DNA from: a virus
Virus record (IMG/VR): IMGVR_UViG_3300017760_000001
Coordinates: 62,001-126,000 of that record
Length of the DNA stretch: 64,000 bases
Reading direction: 5' to 3' (one strand)
The position numbers and the translations under genes are program-made. This document shows, piece by piece, positions 36,833 to 45,230 of this stretch (its first letter is position 1; the number at the start of each line of letters is the position of its first letter). Under the pieces are notes generated by a model, which worked only from the letters and a program-made list of their open reading frames with translations, ran no database searches and was not told the origin of the DNA.

Positions 36833-38163
36833 TATCCCCTCACTAACTTACAAACCGACATGACAACATCATGTCGAGTGTTTTTAAATGTGTGCCTAAC
36901 ATTGTATATTAAGAAATCTCCACTACGTAACAGATCCAATGTTTCAGATGTTGTTGTGTCGCCATCATCTGATATAGTGTTAACAGTAACAATATCGCCA
37001 ACACTTGCTTTGGAAACAATAAACCCTGCGCCAGGCACTGTAATCTCGAACATATTTTTTAATAACATGTTGCGGATAGCGTAGTTACCTATTTTTGTGG
37101 TGAAACTTCCAGGCTTTAACTCATCATGATAACTCTTCCAAGTTCCATATGTACCAGTAGATGTTATCTGGTGAAATATTTTAGCGTTCACATCATGCAA
37201 ATGTTCATTTTGTATTAAAAACTCTTCAGGATAAATGTTCTGTTGCTTTTCTTTGGGTATTATTTCATTATCTTTTAATTTATCGATAACCTTTGTCACA
37301 TCAAAGTGTTGAGAAGTTACTTGACCTGTATTTAAATTTGTGTTATTATAAACTGCACCAATGCCACCCGACATCATTTGTTTCATTGTATTCTGCATTT
37401 TTGCCGTTCGCATAGTTTGAACTTGCATTGTACGATGGAGTGGTGATTTTTCTTCTGTCTTCTTAACATTTGATGGGGAGTAAAGATACGGAAGTTTTTC
37501 GTTCCAAGGGTTTTGTTCCAACATCTTATCGAGACTACCCAATCTTAAATTGGTATCATGTATAGAAGCATACAAGAATAATGGACAACCATTTACTGTG
37601 GTCGCACGATCTCTCAACCACTCACATGCCTCAAGTGGGTGCATGTATGGTATGAGTACTTTAACATTATTTTGAACTGAAGGATATAAGTATGAAACGT
37701 CAACTTGTTTTTTTAAGTCTTGAATACATATTTTTGTTATCTCAGATTCTAACGAATCCGTAATTGACCTACTAACCTTTCGTGTTCTGCTATAAAATGC
37801 ATGTTCATCTAAAATTGTAAATAAATATACACTCGCCTGTCCAGCATCGTTTGATTTAATCGATTGATCAATACTGGTCATGATAAATGTTCTAGACATT
37901 ATTGGTTCTAACGTATCATCTTCAGATGCGAGTTGAATGAACAATCTTTCCGTACCAGAAAATCCAATAGCGTCAACAAAACCCTGATCATCAGATATAG
38001 CAATCTGACCAGAAATATATGGTTTTTCCAAACTCTCAAAGAAAACTATTTCAACGATGTTGGAATTTATATTTATTCTCTGGTCTTCACCGCCCATCGA
38101 TTCCGAGGTGATGTATGCCTCAGTAATCTTGTATTGTGATTGTTGTTCGCTTTTTACACTCAT
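36832..38163 (-). CDS. Baseplate hub protein gp27-like
   Basis: 443 residues (T4 gp27: 391). The N-terminal strand-rich part (NIVEIVFFESLEKPYISGQI, then FIQLASEDD) and the middle segment VLIPYMHPLEACEWLRDRAT with CPLFLYASI are the pattern of T4-type hub proteins, related to Mu gp44 and VgrG. The hub trimer would join the gp5-type OB fold to the tube. It overlaps gp53 by 4 bases (ATGA) and the OB-fold gene by one. The name gp27 is by position and pattern; identity is not computed. Confidence 0.7.
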   Translation of the reverse strand: MSVKSEQQSQYKITEAYITSESMGGEDQRININSNIVEIVFFESLEKPYISGQIAISDDQGFVDAIGFSGTERLFIQLASEDDTLEPIMSRTFIMTSIDQSIKSNDAGQASVYLFTILDEHAFYSRTRKVSRSITDSLESEITKICIQDLKKQVDVSYLYPSVQNNVKVLIPYMHPLEACEWLRDRATTVNGCPLFLYASIHDTNLRLGSLDKMLEQNPWNEKLPYLYSPSNVKKTEEKSPLHRTMQVQTMRTAKMQNTMKQMMSGGIGAVYNNTNLNTGQVTSQHFDVTKVIDKLKDNEIIPKEKQQNIYPEEFLIQNEHLHDVNAKIFHQITSTGTYGTWKSYHDELKPGSFTTKIGNYAIRNMLLKNMFEITVPGAGFIVSKASVGDIVTVNTISDDGDTTTSETLDLLRSGDFLIYNVRHTFKNTRHDVVMSVCKLVRG

Positions 38164-39206
38164 CGTTCTTGTTGTAACCTATGGAACTCTTTAACCACCG
38201 TTTCAACGGCACTAGATTTTAAAACCTTTATCTGTTTTAGGTCATCATTTTTCTTCTGAACTCTTTGTAAATTCGTTACTGCTGTTAACCCAGCGGGAAT
38301 AGTTTCATTATAAGGATCGATGTCTACCCATTCACCTTCACTATTTTCATAGTGATGCACGGCAAGATATTGAGGGTCTTCCCTGAATAATCTTTTTTGA
38401 ACTTCAAGTCCAGTTGAAGCGTCAAACAATCTTAAAACCTCTCCAACAAAGTATCTACTCTCATCAGCATTACGTAGAAGTATTTTAGCAGTAACTTGAT
38501 ATTGGAAATTACCTGGCTGAAATGGTATACTTCTTATTGAAGCTTTAGTATCGATTTCTGATAATGTAACTGTAAAATTAGATACTACTTCTGGAGTAGC
38601 ATTGACATCATCTAAATTTGTTTTAGTCATAATCCATAAAGGGGTATCAGTAAAAAACTCTAGTTCGTTGGTTAATTCTATTTCTGCCGCACCATTACTA
38701 TTAACATCAATCGTGATAACTCTATCAGGAGTAACTGGTTCAAAATCGTGAGTAGTATCTAACACTAACTGACCTAAATCTAAATTACGTTTTATAATCG
38801 TTCCATGTGTACCAGAGTCATTTCCTATGACCCTTCTGCCCACACGGTAATCATATCCACCTTCAGCTGAACTGATATCGCTAGTAATTGTAAGCACACG
38901 ATGAGGATAGAAATCTTTCGCTACTTTTAAAACTTCTTCATTCTTTAGTGGCCATCCAGATTCACGTAGATCGTCATTCATCAAAAAGAATGTCCAATAA
39001 TATTTCGGGTCACCGTATAACTGTGTTGACAAAGTATCTGGTCTATCACCCGACTTAATTGTGTAATCTTCATAAAATGCGGTTTGAGATTTTATTTGAT
39101 CAATAATATCGACATACTGGGTTAAATTTTGAAACAGAGAAGATGAGATCTCGTCACCAAATCTATAGAATATTTTCTCAAAGTTTTTAAAATATTTTGT
39201 ACTCAT
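38160..39206 (-). CDS. 53: Baseplate wedge protein gp53
   Basis: 348 residues; T4 gp53 has 196. It joins wedges to the hub. The N-terminal segment FYEDYTIKSGDRPDTLSTQL with YGDPKYYWTFFLMNDDLRES is the LysM-like core typical of gp53. The extra C-terminal part (residues about 200-348) is beta-rich and has no close T4 counterpart that I recognise. It lies one base downstream of gp48 and overlaps the hub gene by 4 bases. Confidence 0.88.
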   Translation of the reverse strand: MSTKYFKNFEKIFYRFGDEISSSLFQNLTQYVDIIDQIKSQTAFYEDYTIKSGDRPDTLSTQLYGDPKYYWTFFLMNDDLRESGWPLKNEEVLKVAKDFYPHRVLTITSDISSAEGGYDYRVGRRVIGNDSGTHGTIIKRNLDLGQLVLDTTHDFEPVTPDRVITIDVNSNGAAEIELTNELEFFTDTPLWIMTKTNLDDVNATPEVVSNFTVTLSEIDTKASIRSIPFQPGNFQYQVTAKILLRNADESRYFVGEVLRLFDASTGLEVQKRLFREDPQYLAVHHYENSEGEWVDIDPYNETIPAGLTAVTNLQRVQKKNDDLKQIKVLKSSAVETVVKEFHRLQQER

Positions 39207-40220
39207 TTAGAAACCTTCCTTCTGAATGTCTTTCTTAGACAATGTTACAGTTTCGGTAAAGTTAAGGTTCATGTCTACTTCTAAGAACTCACCGTCCTGA
39301 TGAAACGCCATCTGACTAGCATTGTATGTTGTGTCAACCGAACGCAAGAAACAAGGTTTTACTTTATGTGCAATGGTTTTACCGTCATATTCAAACTCGA
39401 TGTTGAACTTGTTTGGAAATTCATAACCCAAGGATATTTCTTGACCACCAACCGTCACTTCAATGTCTTCAGGATATAACTCACTACGGAAGAGATTAAC
39501 GATTCTTTTGATTTGATCACTTTCTGCTTTGGATCTTGCGATCATCTTGAAGTTGAACTGGAACTCACGCATGTTTACTTGTTTGAATAACGAACGTGAA
39601 TTAGGATTAGTAGTAACACCAGTTTGTAGTTTAAGACCTGCCGTAATCTCATCACTAAACTTACCTGCCGCTGAGGCCAGTTTCACGGTCGCAAGTTTCG
39701 CAAGACCGTCTGCACCACCCCCAGACATTCCCTGTACAAATGACCCTACACCATCTGCCATAGAACCTAATATGCCTGCACCTTGAGACACCGCAGCTCC
39801 TGTAGAACCTACATCAACGTTCTCGTATGTTACATTGTCTCTGAATTGTAATCCTTGTGGAAGATATAACAAAACCTCAGTGTCAACGATTTGTCTAGGT
39901 TTTGCGCCCAATTCAGTCGTGTTTCTTTCCCCATCGAAAGCTTTTAATTCAGCAGACAGTTCCTCTAGTTCTAGTGTCACTGAAGTAAGATCTTCTCTTG
40001 TGGTATCTTTGGAAACACCAACTAATGAAGCTTCAAGTTTTGATTGTTGAAGAAGATCGTCTCTTTTTTTCTTCAATTGTTCGAAATCACTCTTTTTATC
40101 TTTCAAAACATCTGAAAGACCAGTGTTGAGGTAGGACTCAGCAAAGAGAGTGAATCGGATTCTCCCTTTATAATCATCTTCGTCATGAAGAGGATATTGA
40201 TATGTGTTTTTTGCTGGCAT
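39207..40220 (-). CDS. 48: Baseplate tail tube cap gp48
   Basis: 337 residues (T4 gp48: 364). It forms the first tube-like ring on the hub. The start (NTYQYPLHDEDDYKGRIRFT) is the typical N terminus of marine gp48, followed by a coiled-coil stretch (about 40-100). The C-terminal tube-fold part contains MIARSKAESDQIKRIVNLFR and LGYEFPNKFNIEFEY. It is the first gene leftward from the divergent promoter region at 40.24-40.27 kb. Confidence 0.85.
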   Translation of the reverse strand: MPAKNTYQYPLHDEDDYKGRIRFTLFAESYLNTGLSDVLKDKKSDFEQLKKKRDDLLQQSKLEASLVGVSKDTTREDLTSVTLELEELSAELKAFDGERNTTELGAKPRQIVDTEVLLYLPQGLQFRDNVTYENVDVGSTGAAVSQGAGILGSMADGVGSFVQGMSGGGADGLAKLATVKLASAAGKFSDEITAGLKLQTGVTTNPNSRSLFKQVNMREFQFNFKMIARSKAESDQIKRIVNLFRSELYPEDIEVTVGGQEISLGYEFPNKFNIEFEYDGKTIAHKVKPCFLRSVDTTYNASQMAFHQDGEFLEVDMNLNFTETVTLSKKDIQKEGF

Positions 40221-40241
40221 AAGGTTTCCACTAAATAGGGT

Positions 40242-40249
40242 TATAAAAA
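40242..40249 (+). promoter_or_regulatory. Probable late promoter for gp4 (TATAAAAA)
   Basis: Plus-strand TATAAAAA, one mismatch from the late element, 27 bases upstream of the gp4 ATG. It is interleaved with the opposing late promoter at 40260-40267. Confidence 0.5.
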
Positions 40250-40259
40250 CTGTTTAATC

Positions 40260-40267
40260 TATTTATA
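40260..40267 (-). promoter_or_regulatory. T4-type late promoter for gp48-gp53-hub
   Basis: Perfect TATAAATA, minus strand, 40 bases upstream of the gp48 ATG, in the 55-base divergent gap. It is well placed to drive the leftward baseplate operon. Confidence 0.85.
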
Positions 40268-40275
40268 AGGTTTCT

Positions 40276-40755
40276 ATGGCATATTCGGGCAAATATAAAC
40301 CAAAAAATCCAGAGAAGTATCTGGGGGACGTATCTAACATAGTGTATCGATCACTATGGGAAAGACATGTTATGCGCCACTGTGATAACGACTCTAATAT
40401 AGTCGAGTGGGGATCTGAAGAGATCGTCATACCTTATCTATATGAAGTAGATCGAAAGTATCATCGTTACTTTATGGATTTTGTCATTGTATACAAAAAT
40501 GGTACAACAAAGTTGATTGAAGTCAAACCATTCAAAGAAACACAGAAACCTAAGATAAAAGGTAGACGTACTAAACGTATGTTAACAGAATCGTTTACCT
40601 ATGTCAAGAACCAGAACAAATGGAAGGCCGCATCTGAATATGCAAAAGATCGGGGGTGGGGATTCGAGATCTGGACAGAAAAGGAACTGACGGCCATGGG
40701 TATTATGCCTAAGTCAACTAAACCATTAAAACCTTTTAAAAAACGTAAAAAATAA
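40276..40755 (+). CDS. 4: Head completion nuclease gp4
   Basis: 159 residues (T4 gp4/gp50: 150). The fold is that of TnsA/restriction-type nucleases: E29 in SLWERHVM, D68 in RYFMDFVIVY and E82-x-K84 in LIEVKPFKE form the E-D-ExK site. In T4 the protein is needed to finish filled heads so that tails can attach. The ATG follows a UAAGG site, 8 nt. It begins the only long plus-strand structural operon here. Confidence 0.9.
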   Translation: MAYSGKYKPKNPEKYLGDVSNIVYRSLWERHVMRHCDNDSNIVEWGSEEIVIPYLYEVDRKYHRYFMDFVIVYKNGTTKLIEVKPFKETQKPKIKGRRTKRMLTESFTYVKNQNKWKAASEYAKDRGWGFEIWTEKELTAMGIMPKSTKPLKPFKKRKK

Positions 40756-40756
40756 G

Positions 40757-40764
40757 TATAAATA
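40757..40764 (+). promoter_or_regulatory. Late promoter abutting the start codon at 40770
   Basis: Perfect TATAAATA whose last base is 5 nt before the ATG. With T4 late spacing, transcription would begin at or next to the A of the start codon, giving a leaderless or nearly leaderless mRNA. No ribosome site is visible before this ATG. Confidence 0.65.
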
Positions 40765-40769
40765 GACGT

Positions 40770-41375
40770 ATGAGTAATTTATTCAATAGACTGGAACTAC
40801 AGGCATTCCGTGCGGGCGTAACACCTCGTACCAAAGAAAGTCGTGACTGGTTTAGACAGAAAGCATCGAATCTACGTTCGATCAACCGTGAAGCATTGAT
40901 GAAAGAAGATCCGTTGAAAAGACGTGATGCATCAAAGGCGGATAATAGGGAGTTGATTGGTTCTATGCAGATGTTCTTCTATGATCCAAAACATAAGAAG
41001 ACTCTACCATACTACGATGCGTTTCCGTTAGTAATCATTATAGGCCCAGCAGAAGGTGGATTCTACGGTCTAAACTTACATTACTTGCCTCCGATTCTTC
41101 GTGCGAAGTTTCTGGATGCATTGATGGATGTACTCGGTGCGAAGATGACAAAGACTGCAAGGATGCAGTTGACCTATCGCATATTAAAGAAAACCGCAAA
41201 GATGCGGTACTATAAACCGTGTTTGAAACACTACCTGACCGCACATGTAAAAAGTCGGTTCGCAGAAGTACAAACACCAGAGTGGGAGATTGCGACTTTC
41301 TTACCAACTGCACAGTTCAGAAAGGCAAACTCTCAGAAAGTATTCTACGATTCAAGGCAAATGATAGATGGGTAG
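40770..41375 (+). CDS. Conserved T4-like virion protein next to gp4 (gp2-like candidate)
   Basis: 201 residues, starting MSNLFNRLELQAFRAGVTPR. The middle (MQMFFYDPKHKKTLPYYDAF, then GGFYGLNLHYLPPILRAKF) is a block I recall from marine T4-like phages beside gp4; such proteins are sometimes labelled DNA end protector (gp2), which is gp4's neighbour in T4, but I cannot confirm that. The C terminus has KPCLKHYLTAHVKSRFAEVQ and EWEIATFLP. No enzyme motif is seen. The stop overlaps the next gene by 8 bases. Confidence 0.6.
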   Translation: MSNLFNRLELQAFRAGVTPRTKESRDWFRQKASNLRSINREALMKEDPLKRRDASKADNRELIGSMQMFFYDPKHKKTLPYYDAFPLVIIIGPAEGGFYGLNLHYLPPILRAKFLDALMDVLGAKMTKTARMQLTYRILKKTAKMRYYKPCLKHYLTAHVKSRFAEVQTPEWEIATFLPTAQFRKANSQKVFYDSRQMIDG

Positions 41376-42072
41376 CAGACTAGGCGACATAGAAGAACTA
41401 AAAGGTTTACTTGGTAAGAGTGGTAACATTCAAAGACCAAATCTTTTTCGTGTAATTTTACCTCCGATAAAAGGGTACAATACCAAAGATCTAAACCTTT
41501 TGTGTAAGGCAGTGTTGATGCCTGGCCGTCAGTTAGGTACACTTGAAAAACAAGTTGGTATGTACAAGTATGATATTGTGAACCAAATGAGTGTGTCCGA
41601 AGTGACCATGACATTTCATGTTCCCACTAATCATACTGTAAAAAACTATTTCAATGAATGGCAAAAAGTGGCATTCAACAAAGGTGAAGTCGGTTACTAT
41701 AAAGAATATGCTCGTGATATAAAGATCGAGACAATGTCTAAGGCTGCGACTATTCCAGTCTTTAACAAACAAATTCCTTTCTTGAAGAAAGTAGACCCAC
41801 TTATTCGTAATCGACTACCAGACATTGGGCCGTTTAAATTGTCGCAAGGTGAGATCGATTTGGATTTGGGTACTAAGGACGAGATGTCCTACAGTTGTAG
41901 ATTAATCGATGCGATTCCCACTACAATGAGTGACACTCAGTTAGGAAATGATCAAGAGAACGCAATCATGGAACTTACAGTATCGTTCAAGTTCAAGGAT
42001 TGGGAGGCAGAGTCCGCAGATGCGAAGAGTATATTCGATAAGATAATTAGTGGCGGACTGAGTTTCTTTTAA
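41368..42072 (+). CDS. Tail tube-fold protein, probable baseplate-tube initiator (gp54/gp19 family)
   Basis: 234 residues. PNLFRVILPPIKGYNTKDLN, LMPGRQLGTLEKQVGMYKYD and TMTFHVPTNHTVKNYFNEWQ are the pattern of the T4 tube family (gp19), which also includes gp54. The main tube gene gp19 normally follows gp18, which lies off the left edge, so this copy beside the chaperone and tape measure is better read as the gp54-type initiator. T4 gp54 is longer (320). It is distinguished from gp19 only by position. Confidence 0.65.
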   Translation: MGSRLGDIEELKGLLGKSGNIQRPNLFRVILPPIKGYNTKDLNLLCKAVLMPGRQLGTLEKQVGMYKYDIVNQMSVSEVTMTFHVPTNHTVKNYFNEWQKVAFNKGEVGYYKEYARDIKIETMSKAATIPVFNKQIPFLKKVDPLIRNRLPDIGPFKLSQGEIDLDLGTKDEMSYSCRLIDAIPTTMSDTQLGNDQENAIMELTVSFKFKDWEAESADAKSIFDKIISGGLSFF

Positions 42073-42128
42073 TCGCACACTAAATATATTTTGATTTAAA
42101 CTATTTCTAAATTATTAGGAGAAATGAA

Positions 42129-42845
42129 ATGGCATTACCAAAGTTAAACACTGCACCGATATATGAATTATCGGTTCCGTCAACAGGAGAGAAGGTCACA
42201 TTTAGACCATATCTTGTTAAGGAGGAAAAGGTGTTGATGATGGCGTTTGAATCTGGTGATCAGAAACAAGCGTTGAAAGCAATCGTCTCTACCATTGAAG
42301 CGTGTGTTCAAGAAAACATTAACGTACATGATTTAGCGACATTTGATGTTGAGTATATGTTTACTCAAATTCGTTCTAAGTCTGCTGGTGAGAAGTCTAC
42401 AGTATTGTTGAAGTGTAAGGAATGTGGTACGCAACACGAATACTCTGTCGATCTAGCTAGTATCAGAGTTGAGATCGGGGAAAGGAATCCAACTGTTGAT
42501 TTGACAGATGAAGTGTCAGTAGAGATGAAGTATCCGCCTTATAAGGCATTGATGGACTCTAACCTAAATGCCGACCAAGTTGAACTTGGAATGTCGATGG
42601 TTGTTCACAGTGTTTCAGCCATTGTTACTAAACAAGGTTTGGACGAAGAAAGAATAGATGCGAAAGATGTATCTAAGAAAGAATTGTACGAGTTCATCGA
42701 ATCGATGACGAGTGATCAGTTTGAGAAAGTTACCAAGTATATCGGTGACCTTCCATCAATGAAACATGAAGCGAAGTTTACATGTTTGAATTGTGAAACT
42801 GAGAATGAAATTGAACTTAAAGGGATATCGGATTTTTTATCCTAA
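42129..42845 (+). CDS. 26: Tail assembly chaperone / baseplate hub protein gp26-like
   Basis: 238 residues (T4 gp26: 208). The start (LNTAPIYELSVPSTGEKVTF, RPYLVKEEKVLMMAFESGDQ) is the T4_baseplate family signature. Four Cys in two pairs (LKCKECG, about 97-101; FTCLNCETE, about 220-226) could bind zinc. It lies just upstream of the tape measure, the position of tail assembly chaperones such as lambda gpG. Its last codons contain a perfect -1 slippery heptamer that would add 64 residues from the next frame. The start has an AGGAG site 8 nt upstream. Note that "hub" naming is inherited from T4; chaperone action is inferred from context. Confidence 0.8.
   Translation: MALPKLNTAPIYELSVPSTGEKVTFRPYLVKEEKVLMMAFESGDQKQALKAIVSTIEACVQENINVHDLATFDVEYMFTQIRSKSAGEKSTVLLKCKECGTQHEYSVDLASIRVEIGERNPTVDLTDEVSVEMKYPPYKALMDSNLNADQVELGMSMVVHSVSAIVTKQGLDEERIDAKDVSKKELYEFIESMTSDQFEKVTKYIGDLPSMKHEAKFTCLNCETENEIELKGISDFLS
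42833..42839 (+). promoter_or_regulatory. Probable programmed -1 ribosomal frameshift site (T TTT TTA)
   Basis: In the reading frame of the gp26-like gene the codons run GAT TTT TTA TCC TAA, so the heptamer T-TTT-TTA fits X-XXY-YYZ exactly and is two codons before the stop. A -1 slip continues in an open frame to 43033. A 9-base-pair hairpin (one G-U pair, ATCA loop) lies 21 nt downstream at 42861-42882 and could act as stimulator, although stimulators usually sit closer. Confidence 0.75.
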
Positions 42846-43033
42846 ACCTTTCTCATGATAGTCTTGTAAATCATTATAAGACGAATTTTGCAATGATGCA
42901 ACATCATCATTATAGTTTAACAGAACTGGACATGATGATGCCATGGGAGAGGGAAATATACGTAGCTATGTTATTAGAACATGTGAAGGAAGAGAATGAA
43001 AGAATAGAGAAACAAAACCAGCAAAACGGATAA
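42839..43033 (+). CDS. Frameshift extension of the gp26-like chaperone (G-T type)
   Basis: Open -1 frame of 64 codons from the slippery site to TAA at 43031, giving a 301-residue fusion with the gp26-like product. The translated end (MMQHHHYSLTELDMMMPWER, EIYVAMLLEHVKEENERIEK) looks like real protein and resembles short C-terminal chaperone extensions. An internal ATG at 42893 would give a separate 46-residue protein, but it has no ribosome site before it. The pair of short and extended products before a tape measure is the lambda gpG/gpGT arrangement. In T4 the comparable baseplate assembly factor is gp51; homology is not claimed. Confidence 0.7.
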   Translation: MLNLSHDSLVNHYKTNFAMMQHHHYSLTELDMMMPWEREIYVAMLLEHVKEENERIEKQNQQNG

Positions 43034-43039
43034 AAAGAA

Positions 43040-45181
43040 ATGGCAAGACAGGCGAACATTCAAGGTGCGATCGACAAACTAAGGCTTTCTAATGAGAAGA
43101 CTCTTGGGGAAATCAATGATCGTTCGGGTGAAATTGCATTCAACACACGAACCACTAAGAATCTTATTGGGGACATGTTGGATGGGATGGCGCTTGATCG
43201 TCAAAGATCTCAAGATGACCAAGAGGGCGACGACCGTGGTGGCCCATCTGGCGGTGGAGGCACTCCCCCTCCTGCCCCTCAAGATAACGGTAGTTTTGGA
43301 TTCATCGGGGTACTCGGTGGAATCGTTGCTGGTTTGACTGGTGCGGTTCTTGGTCTTGTCGCTGGTATTGTTAAAACTATTACTCGTCCATTCACTCTAT
43401 TAGCTAAGAGTACAAAGGATTTCTTTAAGAACACTAGGTTAGTTCAGTTTGTACAAGGGAAATTCGTTAGTATGATTACTACGATAAAGGATTTCTTTAA
43501 ACCTGTAACGAACTTCTTTACTAATATTAGTAAAGCATTTAAGGCAGGACTAAGAGGTGAAACCAGAGCAGTCCGTGGTGCGATGGGAAGATTCGTTAGT
43601 CTTCAAAGAGGAATAACTGGTTTCTTTGCTAGCATAGGTAGAATGACGAATAGGTTCATCCTTAGACCATTCAATAGAATCCGAAGAGCAATAGGTTCTA
43701 TCGGTAGAGTAATGAATGGTGCAGCTGCCCAAACTGGTAGGATAGGTCAATTCTTTAGTAGAATAGGTGACGGATTTAGAACGGTCGGTAGACTCTTTAG
43801 TGGGTTTGCCAGAACATTTAATGTTGTATTCAGAGCATTCGCAGTAGTTGGTCGTGTAATTGCACTTCCTATCACAATAATCACTGGTCTTATCGGTGGT
43901 ATCAAAGGTATGTTCGCAGACTTCACCAAGTCCAGAGAAGAAGGTGATGGTCTACTCAAGAGTGTCACTAAAGGTTTCTTTGGATTTATTAAGGGTGCGG
44001 TCAACGGTATCATCATGATGCCTTTAGATCTATTGAAGAGTGGTATTGGTTGGATTGCTGGTAAACTAGGATTCAAGAACTTTGAGAACCTATTGGCTGG
44101 ATTCAGTTTCTCAGGACTGTTCAGTGGATTGGTAGACGGAATTGCCAATGGAGTCTTCGGATTTTTCGGGGGTTTAGTCCAGATCTACAAGGATGCGTTC
44201 AAAGGGGCAATAGAAGGATTTAAAGATGGCGGTATATTTGGCGCAATCTCTGGTTTCTTTGGTTCTATCGCAACAAGTATTAAGAATGTGTTCCTCGGTT
44301 TGATTGAGAAAGTATTCGGAATGTTTGAGGGTGGGGACGATATGTTCGCTGCACTTGGCGAAGGTATTGCGAATATCAAACAAAGTATCAAAGACTTTTT
44401 CATTGGGTTGTTACCAAAACAAGGTTCGTTCATGTCTAAGTTTGTACCCGATTCTGTTTATGAATGGGCGGGTCAACCAGCAGTATCCGAACCAGAGGGT
44501 TCAGAACTACCGACCGAAGAACCACAACAACTAGAAAGTACACCAGAACTTAAAAAGGCGCAGATGAACGCAATTAAGACAGGCGACACAACTGAGTTAG
44601 AGAAGAAGAAAGAAGAACAACGTATGTCTGGGGAAGAGAAACTAAAGGCAGAAATTGATCAACTCAAAGCGAGACTTGAATCAGGAGATACTACCTTTAC
44701 ATGGACTGATGCGGATATTGAAAAGGCTCGAGCTGAGGGTCGTGAATCAGCAGCAGCGTGGATGGAATATGATAATACAGAAGAAGGTCAGGAAGACCAA
44801 ATGGAAGAGATGCGAGAATCTCTCCGTATAAGAGAAATGCAACTTGCGGAATTTAAAGAAAAACAAGCGCAAGAGAAAGCGGACGTTGAAAAATACGGAG
44901 ATCTCGATACCGCTAAACTAGCGAAGATGGACGAAGCTAGACGTGAGAAATTGTTAACAAGATCTAGAGATTTGATGATGAGACACAGTAGAGGTGAAGA
45001 GGTAGATCTCGCAAACAAAGAAAATGCAGAAAGAGCATTAGCTGCAGAAGAGAGAAGACAACAAGCAATGATTGTCGCACCATCTACACAAGTAGTCAAC
45101 AACAACTCTTCTTCAGGGATTGTTATGAGTCAAAACATGCCGGCAGTAGATCCCCTAGATCAATCCTACGGAGTCGGATAA
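43040..45181 (+). CDS. Tail tape measure protein (gp29 role)
   Basis: 713 residues. After a charged N terminus and a Gly/Pro-rich linker (GGPSGGGGTPPPAP), a hydrophobic segment (FIGVLGGIVAGLTGAVLGLV, about residues 90-115) is followed by long stretches with Phe-Phe and Ile-Gly spaced regularly (KDFFKNTRL, GFFASIGRM, GQFFSRIGD, GFFGSIATS). The last 230 residues are charged coiled coil. This is the composition of tape measure proteins. Its position right after the frameshifted chaperone supports the call. T4 gp29 has 590 residues; by the usual length-to-tail relation the tail would be somewhat longer than that of T4. The gene ends at a terminator. Confidence 0.75.
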   Translation: MARQANIQGAIDKLRLSNEKTLGEINDRSGEIAFNTRTTKNLIGDMLDGMALDRQRSQDDQEGDDRGGPSGGGGTPPPAPQDNGSFGFIGVLGGIVAGLTGAVLGLVAGIVKTITRPFTLLAKSTKDFFKNTRLVQFVQGKFVSMITTIKDFFKPVTNFFTNISKAFKAGLRGETRAVRGAMGRFVSLQRGITGFFASIGRMTNRFILRPFNRIRRAIGSIGRVMNGAAAQTGRIGQFFSRIGDGFRTVGRLFSGFARTFNVVFRAFAVVGRVIALPITIITGLIGGIKGMFADFTKSREEGDGLLKSVTKGFFGFIKGAVNGIIMMPLDLLKSGIGWIAGKLGFKNFENLLAGFSFSGLFSGLVDGIANGVFGFFGGLVQIYKDAFKGAIEGFKDGGIFGAISGFFGSIATSIKNVFLGLIEKVFGMFEGGDDMFAALGEGIANIKQSIKDFFIGLLPKQGSFMSKFVPDSVYEWAGQPAVSEPEGSELPTEEPQQLESTPELKKAQMNAIKTGDTTELEKKKEEQRMSGEEKLKAEIDQLKARLESGDTTFTWTDADIEKARAEGRESAAAWMEYDNTEEGQEDQMEEMRESLRIREMQLAEFKEKQAQEKADVEKYGDLDTAKLAKMDEARREKLLTRSRDLMMRHSRGEEVDLANKENAERALAAEERRQQAMIVAPSTQVVNNNSSSGIVMSQNMPAVDPLDQSYGVG

Positions 45182-45187
45182 AAAAAA

Positions 45188-45209
45188 GGGGAACCGAAGT
45201 TCCCCCTTT
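45188..45209. terminator. Bidirectional intrinsic terminator with UUCG tetraloop
   Basis: Seven-base-pair stem GGGGAAC/GTTCCCC round a 4-base loop; read on the minus strand the loop is C(UUCG)G, the T4-type terminator tetraloop, followed by seven T. On the plus strand it is followed by a shorter T run. It separates the convergent tape measure and gp32 genes. Confidence 0.9.
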
Positions 45210-45230
45210 ACCACCTCTTTTAATTAAACA

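Noticed and set aside
41368-42072. Main tail tube protein gp19
   Set aside because: The tube fold fits, but gp19 is expected just past gp18 off the left edge; the neighbours here favour the initiator. Not excluded.
42078-42095. CTAAATATA region as a late promoter for the gp26-like gene
   Set aside because: It does not match TATAAATA well (two mismatches); the gene may be read from the gp4-side promoters.
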